Assembly: GCA_038240335.1 (NCBI GenBank)
Contig: JBBSDV010000029.1
Location: 1-20,752 of the forward strand
DNA length: 20,752 nucleotides
Source of the DNA: JBBSDV01 sp038240335
Lineage (GTDB): Bacteria; Chloroflexota; Dehalococcoidia; DSTF01; JACRBR01
Reading direction: 5' to 3'
The notes under the pieces are model-generated. The model saw only the letters and a program-made list of their open reading frames with translations. It was not told the origin of the DNA and did not search any database. Both the position numbers and the translations under genes were made by a program. Shown here one piece after another: positions 15,077 to 20,752 of this stretch (positions within the stretch are counted from its first letter, which is position 1; each line of letters begins with the position of its first letter).

Positions 15077-18000
15077 TCAGACCTCGATCGGCTCGACGCC
15101 TCGCGTCTTGAGCGCGCCCGGCAGCGCATCGGCGCCGCCGCTCGGTCCGAGCGCCGCGATGCCGTCGCTGCGCAGCGTCTCCGACGCCGCCGCCTCCGGC
15201 AAGCTCAGCTCGATGCGATCACCGTCGCGGGCGTGGATGAAGAGCCTCATGATGTCGCTACCGGGACAGCGTGCGAGCACGCCGAGCAGCGTATCCAGCC
15301 GCACCCGATCCGCATCCTCGTCGTCCGACTCATGCAGATGAAAACGGAGCGTGGTGATGGGCAGTGCTGACCCCTTGCCGTTCGGCGTCGACGTGGCGTT
15401 GCCGTTCGCCGATTGTGCCGGCGTCCGTTCCGCAGCAGATGTTGAATGTTCGATGTTGAATGTTCGTTCTGCCGCTTCCGACGCATTCTGCAGCGGTGAC
15501 CCATCGCCGTTCGCCGATTCGGGTGAGCCCGGCACATCATCAGTGCCGCCCGCGCGCCGATTGCCATTTCCAGCATCCACTGTCCAGCGTCCAGCGTCAT
15601 TCCCGGCGAGCCCCACTTCCGACCCCCGACCTCCAACCGCCTCGCCCCGCACCACCTCCTCGACCCGCACGCCAGCGCCCCGCAGCGCGCTGCCGAGCCA
15701 CGCCGGGACTCGGAACTCTTCGTGGGAGAAGGTGCCGTCCGCCGCCTGTACAAGCGATACCTGCTGCGCCGCCGCTTGCAGGCGGTCGTTGCGCTCGCGC
15801 ACGCGGATCAACATGAGCAAGATGTTGCCGGGCTTCCAGATGTCGCGGGTTGGATCATAGACATCGGGCCACACGGTCACCTCCGCCGTGCCCGAGAGAT
15901 CCTCGACGCTGACGGCGACGAACTGCTTGCCCGCTTTCGTCGTCAGCGCACGGATGCTGTTGACCATGCCGGCGATTACGACCTCGCGCCCATCGAGCTC
16001 CGGCGTCAGCTCGCTCACCAGCGCGGACGTGTGCCTCGCGATCGTGACCGCGGCGCTCGTAAACGGGTGCTCCGAGACATACACGCCCAGCAGTTCCTTC
16101 TCCCACGCCAGCATCTCTTGCTTCGACACCACCGACTCGACAAGATCCAGCGCCGGCAACGGCGTCGCCACGCTGTCCCCGAACATGTCGAACATCGTCG
16201 ACTGCCCCGACTCCTTGAGCTTCGCCTCGCGCAGCGCCAGCGAGACGATGCGGTCGATGTTCACGAGCAGGGTGCCGCGTCCGAGCGGCCGGCCGTCGCC
16301 CCGCGTCAGCGAGTCGAGCGCGCCGGCCTTGACCAGCGATTCGAGCGCGCGTTTGTTCAGCGTCCGCATGTCCACGCGCTTCGTGAAGTCCTCGATGTTG
16401 GTGAACGCACCGCCCGCCGCGCGCGCTTCGACGATCGCCTCCGCCGCGCCCTGCCCCACGTTCTTCACCGTCGCAAGCCCGAAGCAAATCGCCGGCACGT
16501 CGTTGATCTCGTGCAGTTCGAAGCCGGTGCCGCTGCTATTCGCATCCGGCGGCTGCACGGCGATGCCCAGCCGCACGCACTCGGCAACGGCCTCGGCGAT
16601 GCGCTCGTGCGCGCCGGCGCTCGCCAGCACCGCCGTCATGTATTCGTGCGGGTAGTTCGCCTTCAGCCACGCCGTCTGGTACGCGATCGTTCCGTAGCAT
16701 GCCGAGTGCGCCTTGTTGAAGGCGTAGCCGGCGAACGGCTCAATGAGGTCGAAGATGGCCCGCGCCTGTTCGTCGCTGTAGCCGTTCTTCGTCGCTGCCG
16801 CGATGAACTTTTCGCCCTCCGCTTGCATCAGCGCCGCGATCTTCTTCGACATCGCCTTCCGGATCGCATCGGCGTCCTTCAGCGAGTAGCCGGCGAACTT
16901 CTGCAGCACCAGCAACACTTGATCCTGGTACACGATCACGCCGTACGTCTCGTCGAGGATCTCGGCGAGATCGGCGTGCGGGTACTTGACCAGCGAGCGG
17001 TCGTGCTTCGCCCGGCAGTAGGCCCCGATGTGCTGCATTGGCCCCGGCCGGTAGAGTGCGACGAGCGCCATCAGCTCGGCCGTGCTGTCCGGTCGCAGCT
17101 CCTGGATCGCCCGCCGCATCCCCGGCGACTCCAGCTGGAACACCCCGAACGTATCGCCGCTGCTCAGCATCTCGAATGTCTTCGGGTCGCCATCCGTCAG
17201 GTTCTGCAGGTCGACCGTAACACCGCGTGTGCGCTCGATGATCTCGATCGCCTGCCCGAGGATCGTCAGGTTCGCGAGGCCGAGAAAGTCCATCTTCAGC
17301 AAGCCGATCTCGGCGACCTGCGCCATCGCGTATTGCGTCGTCGGGATCGACGATTCGTCGCCGCGCGTCGGCCGCTGCAGCGGCAGGAACTCCGCCAGCG
17401 GTTCGCGCGAGATGACGACGCCCGCCGCGTGCGTGCTCGCGTGCCGGGCGATGCCCTCAAGCCGCCGCGCCGTATCGACGAGGCTGCGAACCTCCGTGTC
17501 CACCTCGTACGCGCCGGCCAGCTCGGGCGCTTCGGCCAGCGCCTTCTCGAGCGTCATGTGCAGCGCGTTCGGCACCAGCCGCGCGACCCGATCGACGTCG
17601 CCGTACGACATACCGAGCGCGCGCCCGGTGTCGCGAATCGCCGCTTTCGCCCCCATCGTGCCGAAGGTGATGATCTGCGCTACCCGGTCATAGCCGTACC
17701 GTTCCGCGACGTAGCGGATCACCTCGTCGCGCCGGTCGTCCGGAAAGTCGAAGTCGACGTCCGGCGGCTCCTTGCGGTCGACGTGCAAGAAGCGCTCGAA
17801 CACGAGCCTCGTCGCCAGCGGATCGATGAACGTGACGTCGAGTACGTAGAGGATGATGCTCGCCGCGGCCGAGCCGCGAACACCGAGCATGATCCCGTCG
17901 CGCTTGCAGAACTTCGCGATGTCATCGACGACGTGGAAGTAATTGGTAAAGCCAGTCTTCTCGACGACATCGAGCTCGTACTGCAGCCGCGCCTTGATCT

Positions 18001-18949
18001 CGTCCGTCGCGAACGGATAACGCCGGTTCAACCCCTCGCGTGCCAGGTGCGTCAGGTACTCGTGCGGCGTGAAGCCGGCGGGGATCTCCGGCTCCGGCAG
18101 GTGCAGCCGGCCGAATTCCAGCTCGAGGTTGCATTGCTCCGAGACGAGCTGTGTGTTCGTCACCACTTCCGGCATCTCGGGGAAGAGCGCCAGCATCTCC
18201 TCCTCGGATTTCACGTAATACGAGGTGTCGTGCATCTTCAGCTGCCGCTTCGGATCGTCGACGGTGCTGTTCGTGCCGATGCACAGAAGCACGTCGTGGA
18301 TGCTGTGATCCTCCTGCGCCGTGTAGTGCGAGTCGTTCGTCGCCACCATCGGGATGCCCGTCGCTCGCGACAGATCACTCAGTCCCGCCAGCACCTTTGC
18401 GCACTGGGCGTTGATCTCCGGCTCGTCGTGGCGCATCACCTCGAGATAGAAGTCGTCGAACACGTCCTTGAAGAAGCCCGCGAGCTGGCGCGCATCGTCC
18501 GTCCGATCCTCGTACAGCAGCTTGTGCATCTCTCCCGATGGGCAGCCGCTAAGGGCGATGATCCCCTTTCCGTACTCCGCGAGCAGCTCCTTGTCCATCC
18601 GCGGCTTGTAGTAGAAGCCTTCGAGATGCGATTTCGTTGAGAGCTTGAGGAGGTTCCGGTAGCCGGTCTCGTTCTTCGCCAGCAGCGTCAGGTGGTGATA
18701 GTTGTTCGAGCGCGAATCGGCCTTCTTGTGGCGCGAGTCCGGCGAGACATAGGCCTCGATCCCGATGATCGGCTTGATGCCGCGCGCGCGCGCTTCCTTG
18801 TAGAAATCGATCGCCCCGTACAGCGCCCCATGGTCCGTCATCGCGACAGACTGCTGCCCGAGCGCGACGGCGCGATCCATCACATCCGGGATGCGACTGA
18901 GACCATCGAGCAGCGAGAACTCGGTGTGCAGGTGGAGATGGGTGAACAT
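15077..18949 (-). CDS. dnaE: DNA polymerase III subunit alpha (DnaE1) with a repeat-derived ~100-residue insertion
   Basis: The replicative polymerase. I start at ATG 18949 (MFTHLHLHTEFSLLDGLSRI), the universal DnaE N-terminus; the open frame to 19240 has no family match. The 1290-residue order is: PHP domain (HLHLHTEF); palm with catalytic D399 and D401 (PPDVDFDFPDDRRDEV); fingers (YQDQVLLVLQKFAGYSLKDA, AFNKAHSACYG); helix-hairpin-helix; OB fold (VVIAGMVNSIRALTTKAGKQ); and a C-terminal domain. Between the OB fold and the C-terminal domain, at about 1094-1197, is a Gly/Ser/Asn/Glu-rich insertion encoded by heptad-repeat DNA, including TFNIEHSTS and RWTVDAGN, that has no counterpart in ordinary DnaE. 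No Shine-Dalgarno is seen; TATCAT lies 14 nt before the ATG, so a near-leaderless transcript is possible. Confidence 0.97.
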   Translation of the reverse strand: MFTHLHLHTEFSLLDGLSRIPDVMDRAVALGQQSVAMTDHGALYGAIDFYKEARARGIKPIIGIEAYVSPDSRHKKADSRSNNYHHLTLLAKNETGYRNLLKLSTKSHLEGFYYKPRMDKELLAEYGKGIIALSGCPSGEMHKLLYEDRTDDARQLAGFFKDVFDDFYLEVMRHDEPEINAQCAKVLAGLSDLSRATGIPMVATNDSHYTAQEDHSIHDVLLCIGTNSTVDDPKRQLKMHDTSYYVKSEEEMLALFPEMPEVVTNTQLVSEQCNLELEFGRLHLPEPEIPAGFTPHEYLTHLAREGLNRRYPFATDEIKARLQYELDVVEKTGFTNYFHVVDDIAKFCKRDGIMLGVRGSAAASIILYVLDVTFIDPLATRLVFERFLHVDRKEPPDVDFDFPDDRRDEVIRYVAERYGYDRVAQIITFGTMGAKAAIRDTGRALGMSYGDVDRVARLVPNALHMTLEKALAEAPELAGAYEVDTEVRSLVDTARRLEGIARHASTHAAGVVISREPLAEFLPLQRPTRGDESSIPTTQYAMAQVAEIGLLKMDFLGLANLTILGQAIEIIERTRGVTVDLQNLTDGDPKTFEMLSSGDTFGVFQLESPGMRRAIQELRPDSTAELMALVALYRPGPMQHIGAYCRAKHDRSLVKYPHADLAEILDETYGVIVYQDQVLLVLQKFAGYSLKDADAIRKAMSKKIAALMQAEGEKFIAAATKNGYSDEQARAIFDLIEPFAGYAFNKAHSACYGTIAYQTAWLKANYPHEYMTAVLASAGAHERIAEAVAECVRLGIAVQPPDANSSGTGFELHEINDVPAICFGLATVKNVGQGAAEAIVEARAAGGAFTNIEDFTKRVDMRTLNKRALESLVKAGALDSLTRGDGRPLGRGTLLVNIDRIVSLALREAKLKESGQSTMFDMFGDSVATPLPALDLVESVVSKQEMLAWEKELLGVYVSEHPFTSAAVTIARHTSALVSELTPELDGREVVIAGMVNSIRALTTKAGKQFVAVSVEDLSGTAEVTVWPDVYDPTRDIWKPGNILLMLIRVRERNDRLQAAAQQVSLVQAADGTFSHEEFRVPAWLGSALRGAGVRVEEVVRGEAVGGRGSEVGLAGNDAGRWTVDAGNGNRRAGGTDDVPGSPESANGDGSPLQNASEAAERTFNIEHSTSAAERTPAQSANGNATSTPNGKGSALPITTLRFHLHESDDEDADRVRLDTLLGVLARCPGSDIMRLFIHARDGDRIELSLPEAAASETLRSDGIAALGPSGGADALPGALKTRGVEPIEV
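15401..15519 (+). repeat. 14-bp direct repeat pair in the dnaE insertion
   Basis: GCCGTTCGCCGATT occurs exactly at 15401-15414 and 15506-15519, flanking the GATGTTG/AATGTTC heptads. On the dnaE strand both copies read (Q/E)SANG, so the repeats are translated in the same frame. Confidence 0.7.
15438..15465 (+). repeat. tandem 14-bp (2 x 7) repeat inside dnaE
   Basis: GATGTTGAATGTTC is repeated exactly twice (15438-15451 and 15452-15465), i.e. four in-phase heptads of the form NATGTTN. On the dnaE strand it encodes TFNIEHSTS. Because 14 is not a multiple of 3, further copy-number change by one unit would break the dnaE frame. Confidence 0.85.
15564..15638 (+). repeat. heptanucleotide repeat tracts inside dnaE
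   Basis: In-phase heptads: CCATTTC, CAGCATC, CACTGTC, CAGCGTC, CAGCGTC (15564-15598). After a short gap come CCCCACT, TCCGACC, CCCGACC, TCCAACC (15611-15638). The segment 15609-15623 is 14/15 identical, in reverse orientation, to 678-692 in the DUF58-TgpA spacer. On the dnaE strand it encodes GGRGSEVGLAGNDAGRWTVD, within the extra linker. Confidence 0.75.
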
Positions 18950-18960
18950 AGAGCCTGGAT

Positions 18961-18972
18961 CGATGATAGCCG
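18961..18972 (-). promoter_or_regulatory. candidate -10 element of dnaE (TATCAT)
   Basis: The minus strand reads CGGCTATCATCG, identical to the 12-mer upstream of the amidase gene (4803-4792). TATCAT ends 14 nt before the dnaE ATG. No acceptable -35 is seen 16-18 nt upstream. Confidence 0.35.
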
Positions 18973-19268
18973 ATTGCCCCGCGGCGAGGCATGGCGTTAT
19001 GGCGTGCTGGCCGCCATGTGTGAAGCCTTGCTGGATGCGTACCCACCCCTCGCCTGGATCAGCTCTCCGGGCCGAGACGCTGGCGAGTGTTGGCGACCTC
19101 CGCATTGGCATCCGTAGCCCAAGACGGCCCAGCCACTGCGGTGTGCAGCCGCCGCGCCGGCTGCCGGGGGTCCGGGGGTGTCCCCCGACAAACACCAAAC
19201 TCAGTCGCAGAGTACGCGCAAGCGGACGCTGCCATGCCACGCTGTCCCGTCCCGGTCGGCGCTTCCAT

Positions 19269-19296
19269 TAGAGGCCGTCGTCTAGAGGCCGTGGTC
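19269..19296 (+). repeat. tandem 14-bp (2 x 7) duplication resembling a tRNA-Glu D-arm
   Basis: TAGAGGCCGTCGTC (19269-19282) is followed directly by TAGAGGCCGTGGTC (19283-19296), with one mismatch; the units are again in 7-nt phase. The inner CCGTCGTCTAGAGGCC (19275-19290) resembles the D-arm region of bacterial tRNA-Glu, and a 5-bp stem with a 7-nt loop (CGGCA-TCATCAC-TGCCG) follows. There is no T-arm (no GTTCGANTC) and no matching acceptor, so it is not a tRNA gene. Confidence 0.6.
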
Positions 19297-19485
19297 GGCA
19301 TCATCACTGCCGGCGATGGCGCGTGACGCATGGACCGTGAGGTCGCTGACCGTCAATGGCACAATGAGTTCGAGCTGCGCCCCGGCGTGTTCGCAACACG
19401 CCCGCGTCGCCCACGCGGTGCGAAAGCAAGAAAGTGCTAAACGATTACATAACGAGCTGAGCGATGCCACGCGTCGAGCGGCAAG

Positions 19486-20403
19486 CTAGTTCGAAGTGAA
19501 CGTCACCGCCATCGGCAATTCGTTATTGCCGGTGTTCGACTCTGCGATCGCGCCGCCTGCGCTCACAGCGAGGATGATTCGCGCCGCTCCCTGCACGGAA
19601 TAGCCCGTCGGGATCGTGATCGACTGCCCCGCCTTCAGCGAGATCGCCGCGGATGTAGTGGCGAGCGTTGCACCGGCGTTGCTGCGGACCGTTACGACAA
19701 CCGTGCCCGTGGCGGTGCCTGTGCCGGCGTTTTTCACCGTCGCGGAGATGTGACCGTTATCGTTGCCGCCACCGCTGACGATCAGATCCGGAAATCCTGC
19801 GGCAGCTGTCGGCGGCGCCGGCACGCTCGTCGCCGTGCTCGCTGCGCCGGCGGCTGTCGATGTCGTGTTGCTCGTGCGGATCGATGCGCTCGCCGATTGT
19901 CCTGCCTCTCCGGAGCGTCCGGCCTGGCCCGATTGCGCGGCCTTCGTCGGCAGCGCCGGCGCTTGCACAGAAGCCTCGCCCGCGCGCACCGGCAGCGACG
20001 CCATCACGCTCGGCAGATCGATCGCCGCCGCATCGACCCAGCCCCGCACATCGGAGCCGCGAGGGAACACGATGCGCAGCCACTTCGAGTCCGACGAGCG
20101 GCCGTCGACGTCCACCTCGCTGTCTTTTGGCAGCGCACCGAGCACCGGCGAGCCGTCGCCGGGAGCCGTGCGGACAGCGGTAGTGCGGAGTGTCTGTGCT
20201 CCAGGCGCGGCGTCCGCCGCGGTTGCGTCAGCCGGCGCCGTCTGCGTCGTTGCCGCCGCCTGCGCGCCCGGCGCGGCGGTCTCGTGCCTGCCACGATCGG
20301 CGAAGGTCAGCACCCCCGCGGCGATGCCGAGCAGAGTGATGACGAAGAAGCCCGCGAGAACCACGGGATGTTTGAGCATGAGACCACTCGCAAGACGTGA
20401 CAC
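19486..20403 (-). CDS. membrane-anchored SH3b-CARDB envelope protein
   Basis: A 305-residue protein, not recognised as a named gene. After a short positive N-terminus there is one membrane helix (about 13-33, VVLAGFFVITLLGIAAGVL), an Ala/Thr-rich spacer, an SH3b-like domain at ~70-130 (LRTTAVRTAPGDGSPVLGAL...WLRIVFPRG...GWVDAAAI), a low-complexity Gly/Ser/Ala linker (~150-205, with SGQAGRSGEAGQS), and a C-terminal CARDB domain (~207-303: PDLIVSGGG, ISATVKNAGTGTATGTV, AIAESNTGNNELP). SH3b domains often bind cell-wall peptides, and CARDB is an Ig-like adhesion-type fold, so an extracytoplasmic anchored role is inferred. The start is either GTG 20403 or ATG 20379; neither has a clear Shine-Dalgarno. 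A hairpin (20403-20419) overlaps the GTG. Confidence 0.8.
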   Translation of the reverse strand: MSRLASGLMLKHPVVLAGFFVITLLGIAAGVLTFADRGRHETAAPGAQAAATTQTAPADATAADAAPGAQTLRTTAVRTAPGDGSPVLGALPKDSEVDVDGRSSDSKWLRIVFPRGSDVRGWVDAAAIDLPSVMASLPVRAGEASVQAPALPTKAAQSGQAGRSGEAGQSASASIRTSNTTSTAAGAASTATSVPAPPTAAAGFPDLIVSGGGNDNGHISATVKNAGTGTATGTVVVTVRSNAGATLATTSAAISLKAGQSITIPTGYSVQGAARIILAVSAGGAIAESNTGNNELPMAVTFTSN

Positions 20404-20715
20404 GCGGCGGAGAGCCGCGCTGCACCCCGGATATACGTTCCCACTAATCGAGGTGACGTAACTGTAGATCGATCCTGCCGCACATTGCTATACCAATTCG
20501 ATCGTATTTCGTTGCTCTCTCCTCAATCGTTCAAATTGCCGTGGCGCCGTAACCGGCGGGTAGCCAGGTGCCGTCCATCAGCTGTGGATAGTCTGGATAC
20601 CGTCGGGCAGGGGTGCGCGTGGGCCTGCTGTGAGAGTCTCTCAATCGCGCCCTGAATCCGGCGATCGCCGCCCGCTCGTACGTTATGCTGAGAAATAACG
20701 CCAGAGGAGAGGTCC
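20404..20715. other. divergent intergenic region between the CARDB protein and tatA-like gene
   Basis: 312 nt with no gene. Features: a hairpin CGCGGC-GGAGA-GCCGCG (20403-20419) at the start of the minus-strand gene; an AT-richer stretch (about 20485-20535); and a perfect 13-bp palindrome TGAGAG-T-CTCTCA at 20631-20643, about 75 nt before the plus-strand ATG and a possible operator. AGAGGAGAGG (about 20703-20712) is the ribosome binding site of the plus-strand gene. No confident promoter hexamers were found. Confidence 0.5.
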
Positions 20716-20752
20716 ATGCCAGACGTCGGCGTACCGGAACTGCTGATCATCG
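20716..20752 (+). CDS. tatA: TatA/TatE-type twin-arginine translocase protein, N-terminal fragment (runs off the window)
   Basis: Only twelve codons are present: MPDVGVPELLII. The pattern M-P-x-x-G-x-P-E-L-L-I-I is the typical start of TatA-family proteins, where the Glu sits just before the single membrane helix. A strong Shine-Dalgarno (AGAGGAGAGG) precedes ATG 20716. The rest of the helix, the hinge and the amphipathic helix lie outside, so TatA versus TatB cannot be decided. Confidence 0.6.
   Translation, partial: MPDVGVPELLII

Larger units (their letters stand above)
18950..19485. other. 536-nt non-coding region upstream of dnaE
   Basis: I find no gene here that I can support. It contains the shared CGGCTATCATCG element (18972-18961, minus strand; candidate dnaE -10), a GC hairpin CGGGGG-TGT-CCCCCG at 19173-19187 with a second GGGGG run just before it, and a 14-bp tandem duplication at 19269-19296. 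The dnaE frame stays open into this region but shows no family similarity. The length is large for this window and suggests accumulated repeat DNA. Confidence 0.55.

Noticed and set aside
15722..18640. A 972-codon open frame on the plus strand opposite dnaE.
   Set aside because: Its product is Arg/His/Asp/Val-rich with no recognisable domain, and it mirrors the codon pattern of the highly conserved dnaE on the other strand. It is an antisense shadow typical of GC-rich coding DNA.
18950..19240. 97-codon N-terminal extension of the dnaE frame.
   Set aside because: DnaE proteins begin at the PHP motif (HLHLHTEFSLLDG). The extension has no similarity or ribosome binding site and passes through hairpin DNA.
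19269..19345. A tRNA-Glu gene.
   Set aside because: Only the D-arm-like core and an anticodon-like stem-loop are present. The loop lacks U33 and a Glu anticodon, and there is no T-arm or acceptor pairing.

Overview
The window is GC-rich, densely coded bacterial chromosome. The best guess for the host is a member of Chloroflexota (Dehalococcoidia-like). The reasons are the DUF58/TgpA pair, a DnaE1-type replicase with a MutS (MutS is missing from most Actinobacteriota, the main high-GC alternative), a 7Fe ferredoxin, and a TatA-like start (MPDVGVPELLII) at the right edge. This is an inference from gene content, not from a marker-gene tree. No rRNA, complete tRNA, CRISPR array, transposase or phage gene was found.

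Layout. (1) 1-3130, plus strand: the 3' end of a DUF58 gene, then a TgpA-like membrane protein whose transglutaminase fold has lost all three catalytic residues. A 187-nt spacer carrying heptanucleotide repeats separates them. (2) 3333-4730, minus: an amidase-signature hydrolase. (3) 4984-9083, minus: a compact apparent operon reading DUF4258 toxin-like gene (frameshifted) -> DUF2283-HTH antitoxin-like gene -> mutS -> pyridoxamine-oxidase-fold protein. (4) 9215-12166, minus: pyruvate, phosphate dikinase behind a perfect TATAAT box, an inverted repeat and a leader of about 225 nt. (5) 12569-14911: an iron/oxygen/redox group of four genes: Bcp-type peroxiredoxin (minus), then 7Fe ferredoxin, low-affinity iron permease-family protein and hemerythrin (all plus). 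(6) 15077-18949, minus: DNA polymerase III alpha (dnaE). (7) 19486-20403, minus: an anchored SH3b-CARDB envelope protein, then the start of a TatA-like gene (plus) at the edge.

The most unusual signal is not a gene. Degenerate tandem repeats with a 7-bp period occur in the DUF58-TgpA spacer, inside the dnaE reading frame and upstream of dnaE. A 15-bp core is shared (14/15) between the spacer and dnaE. In dnaE the repeats lie in an in-frame, low-complexity insertion of about 100 residues. MutS carries a similar-sized low-complexity insertion containing a perfect 12-bp-arm hairpin. Two replication/repair genes therefore appear to have absorbed repeat DNA as translated linkers. The other notable points are the catalytically dead transglutaminase and a toxin/antitoxin-like pair joined to mutS with a broken toxin frame.
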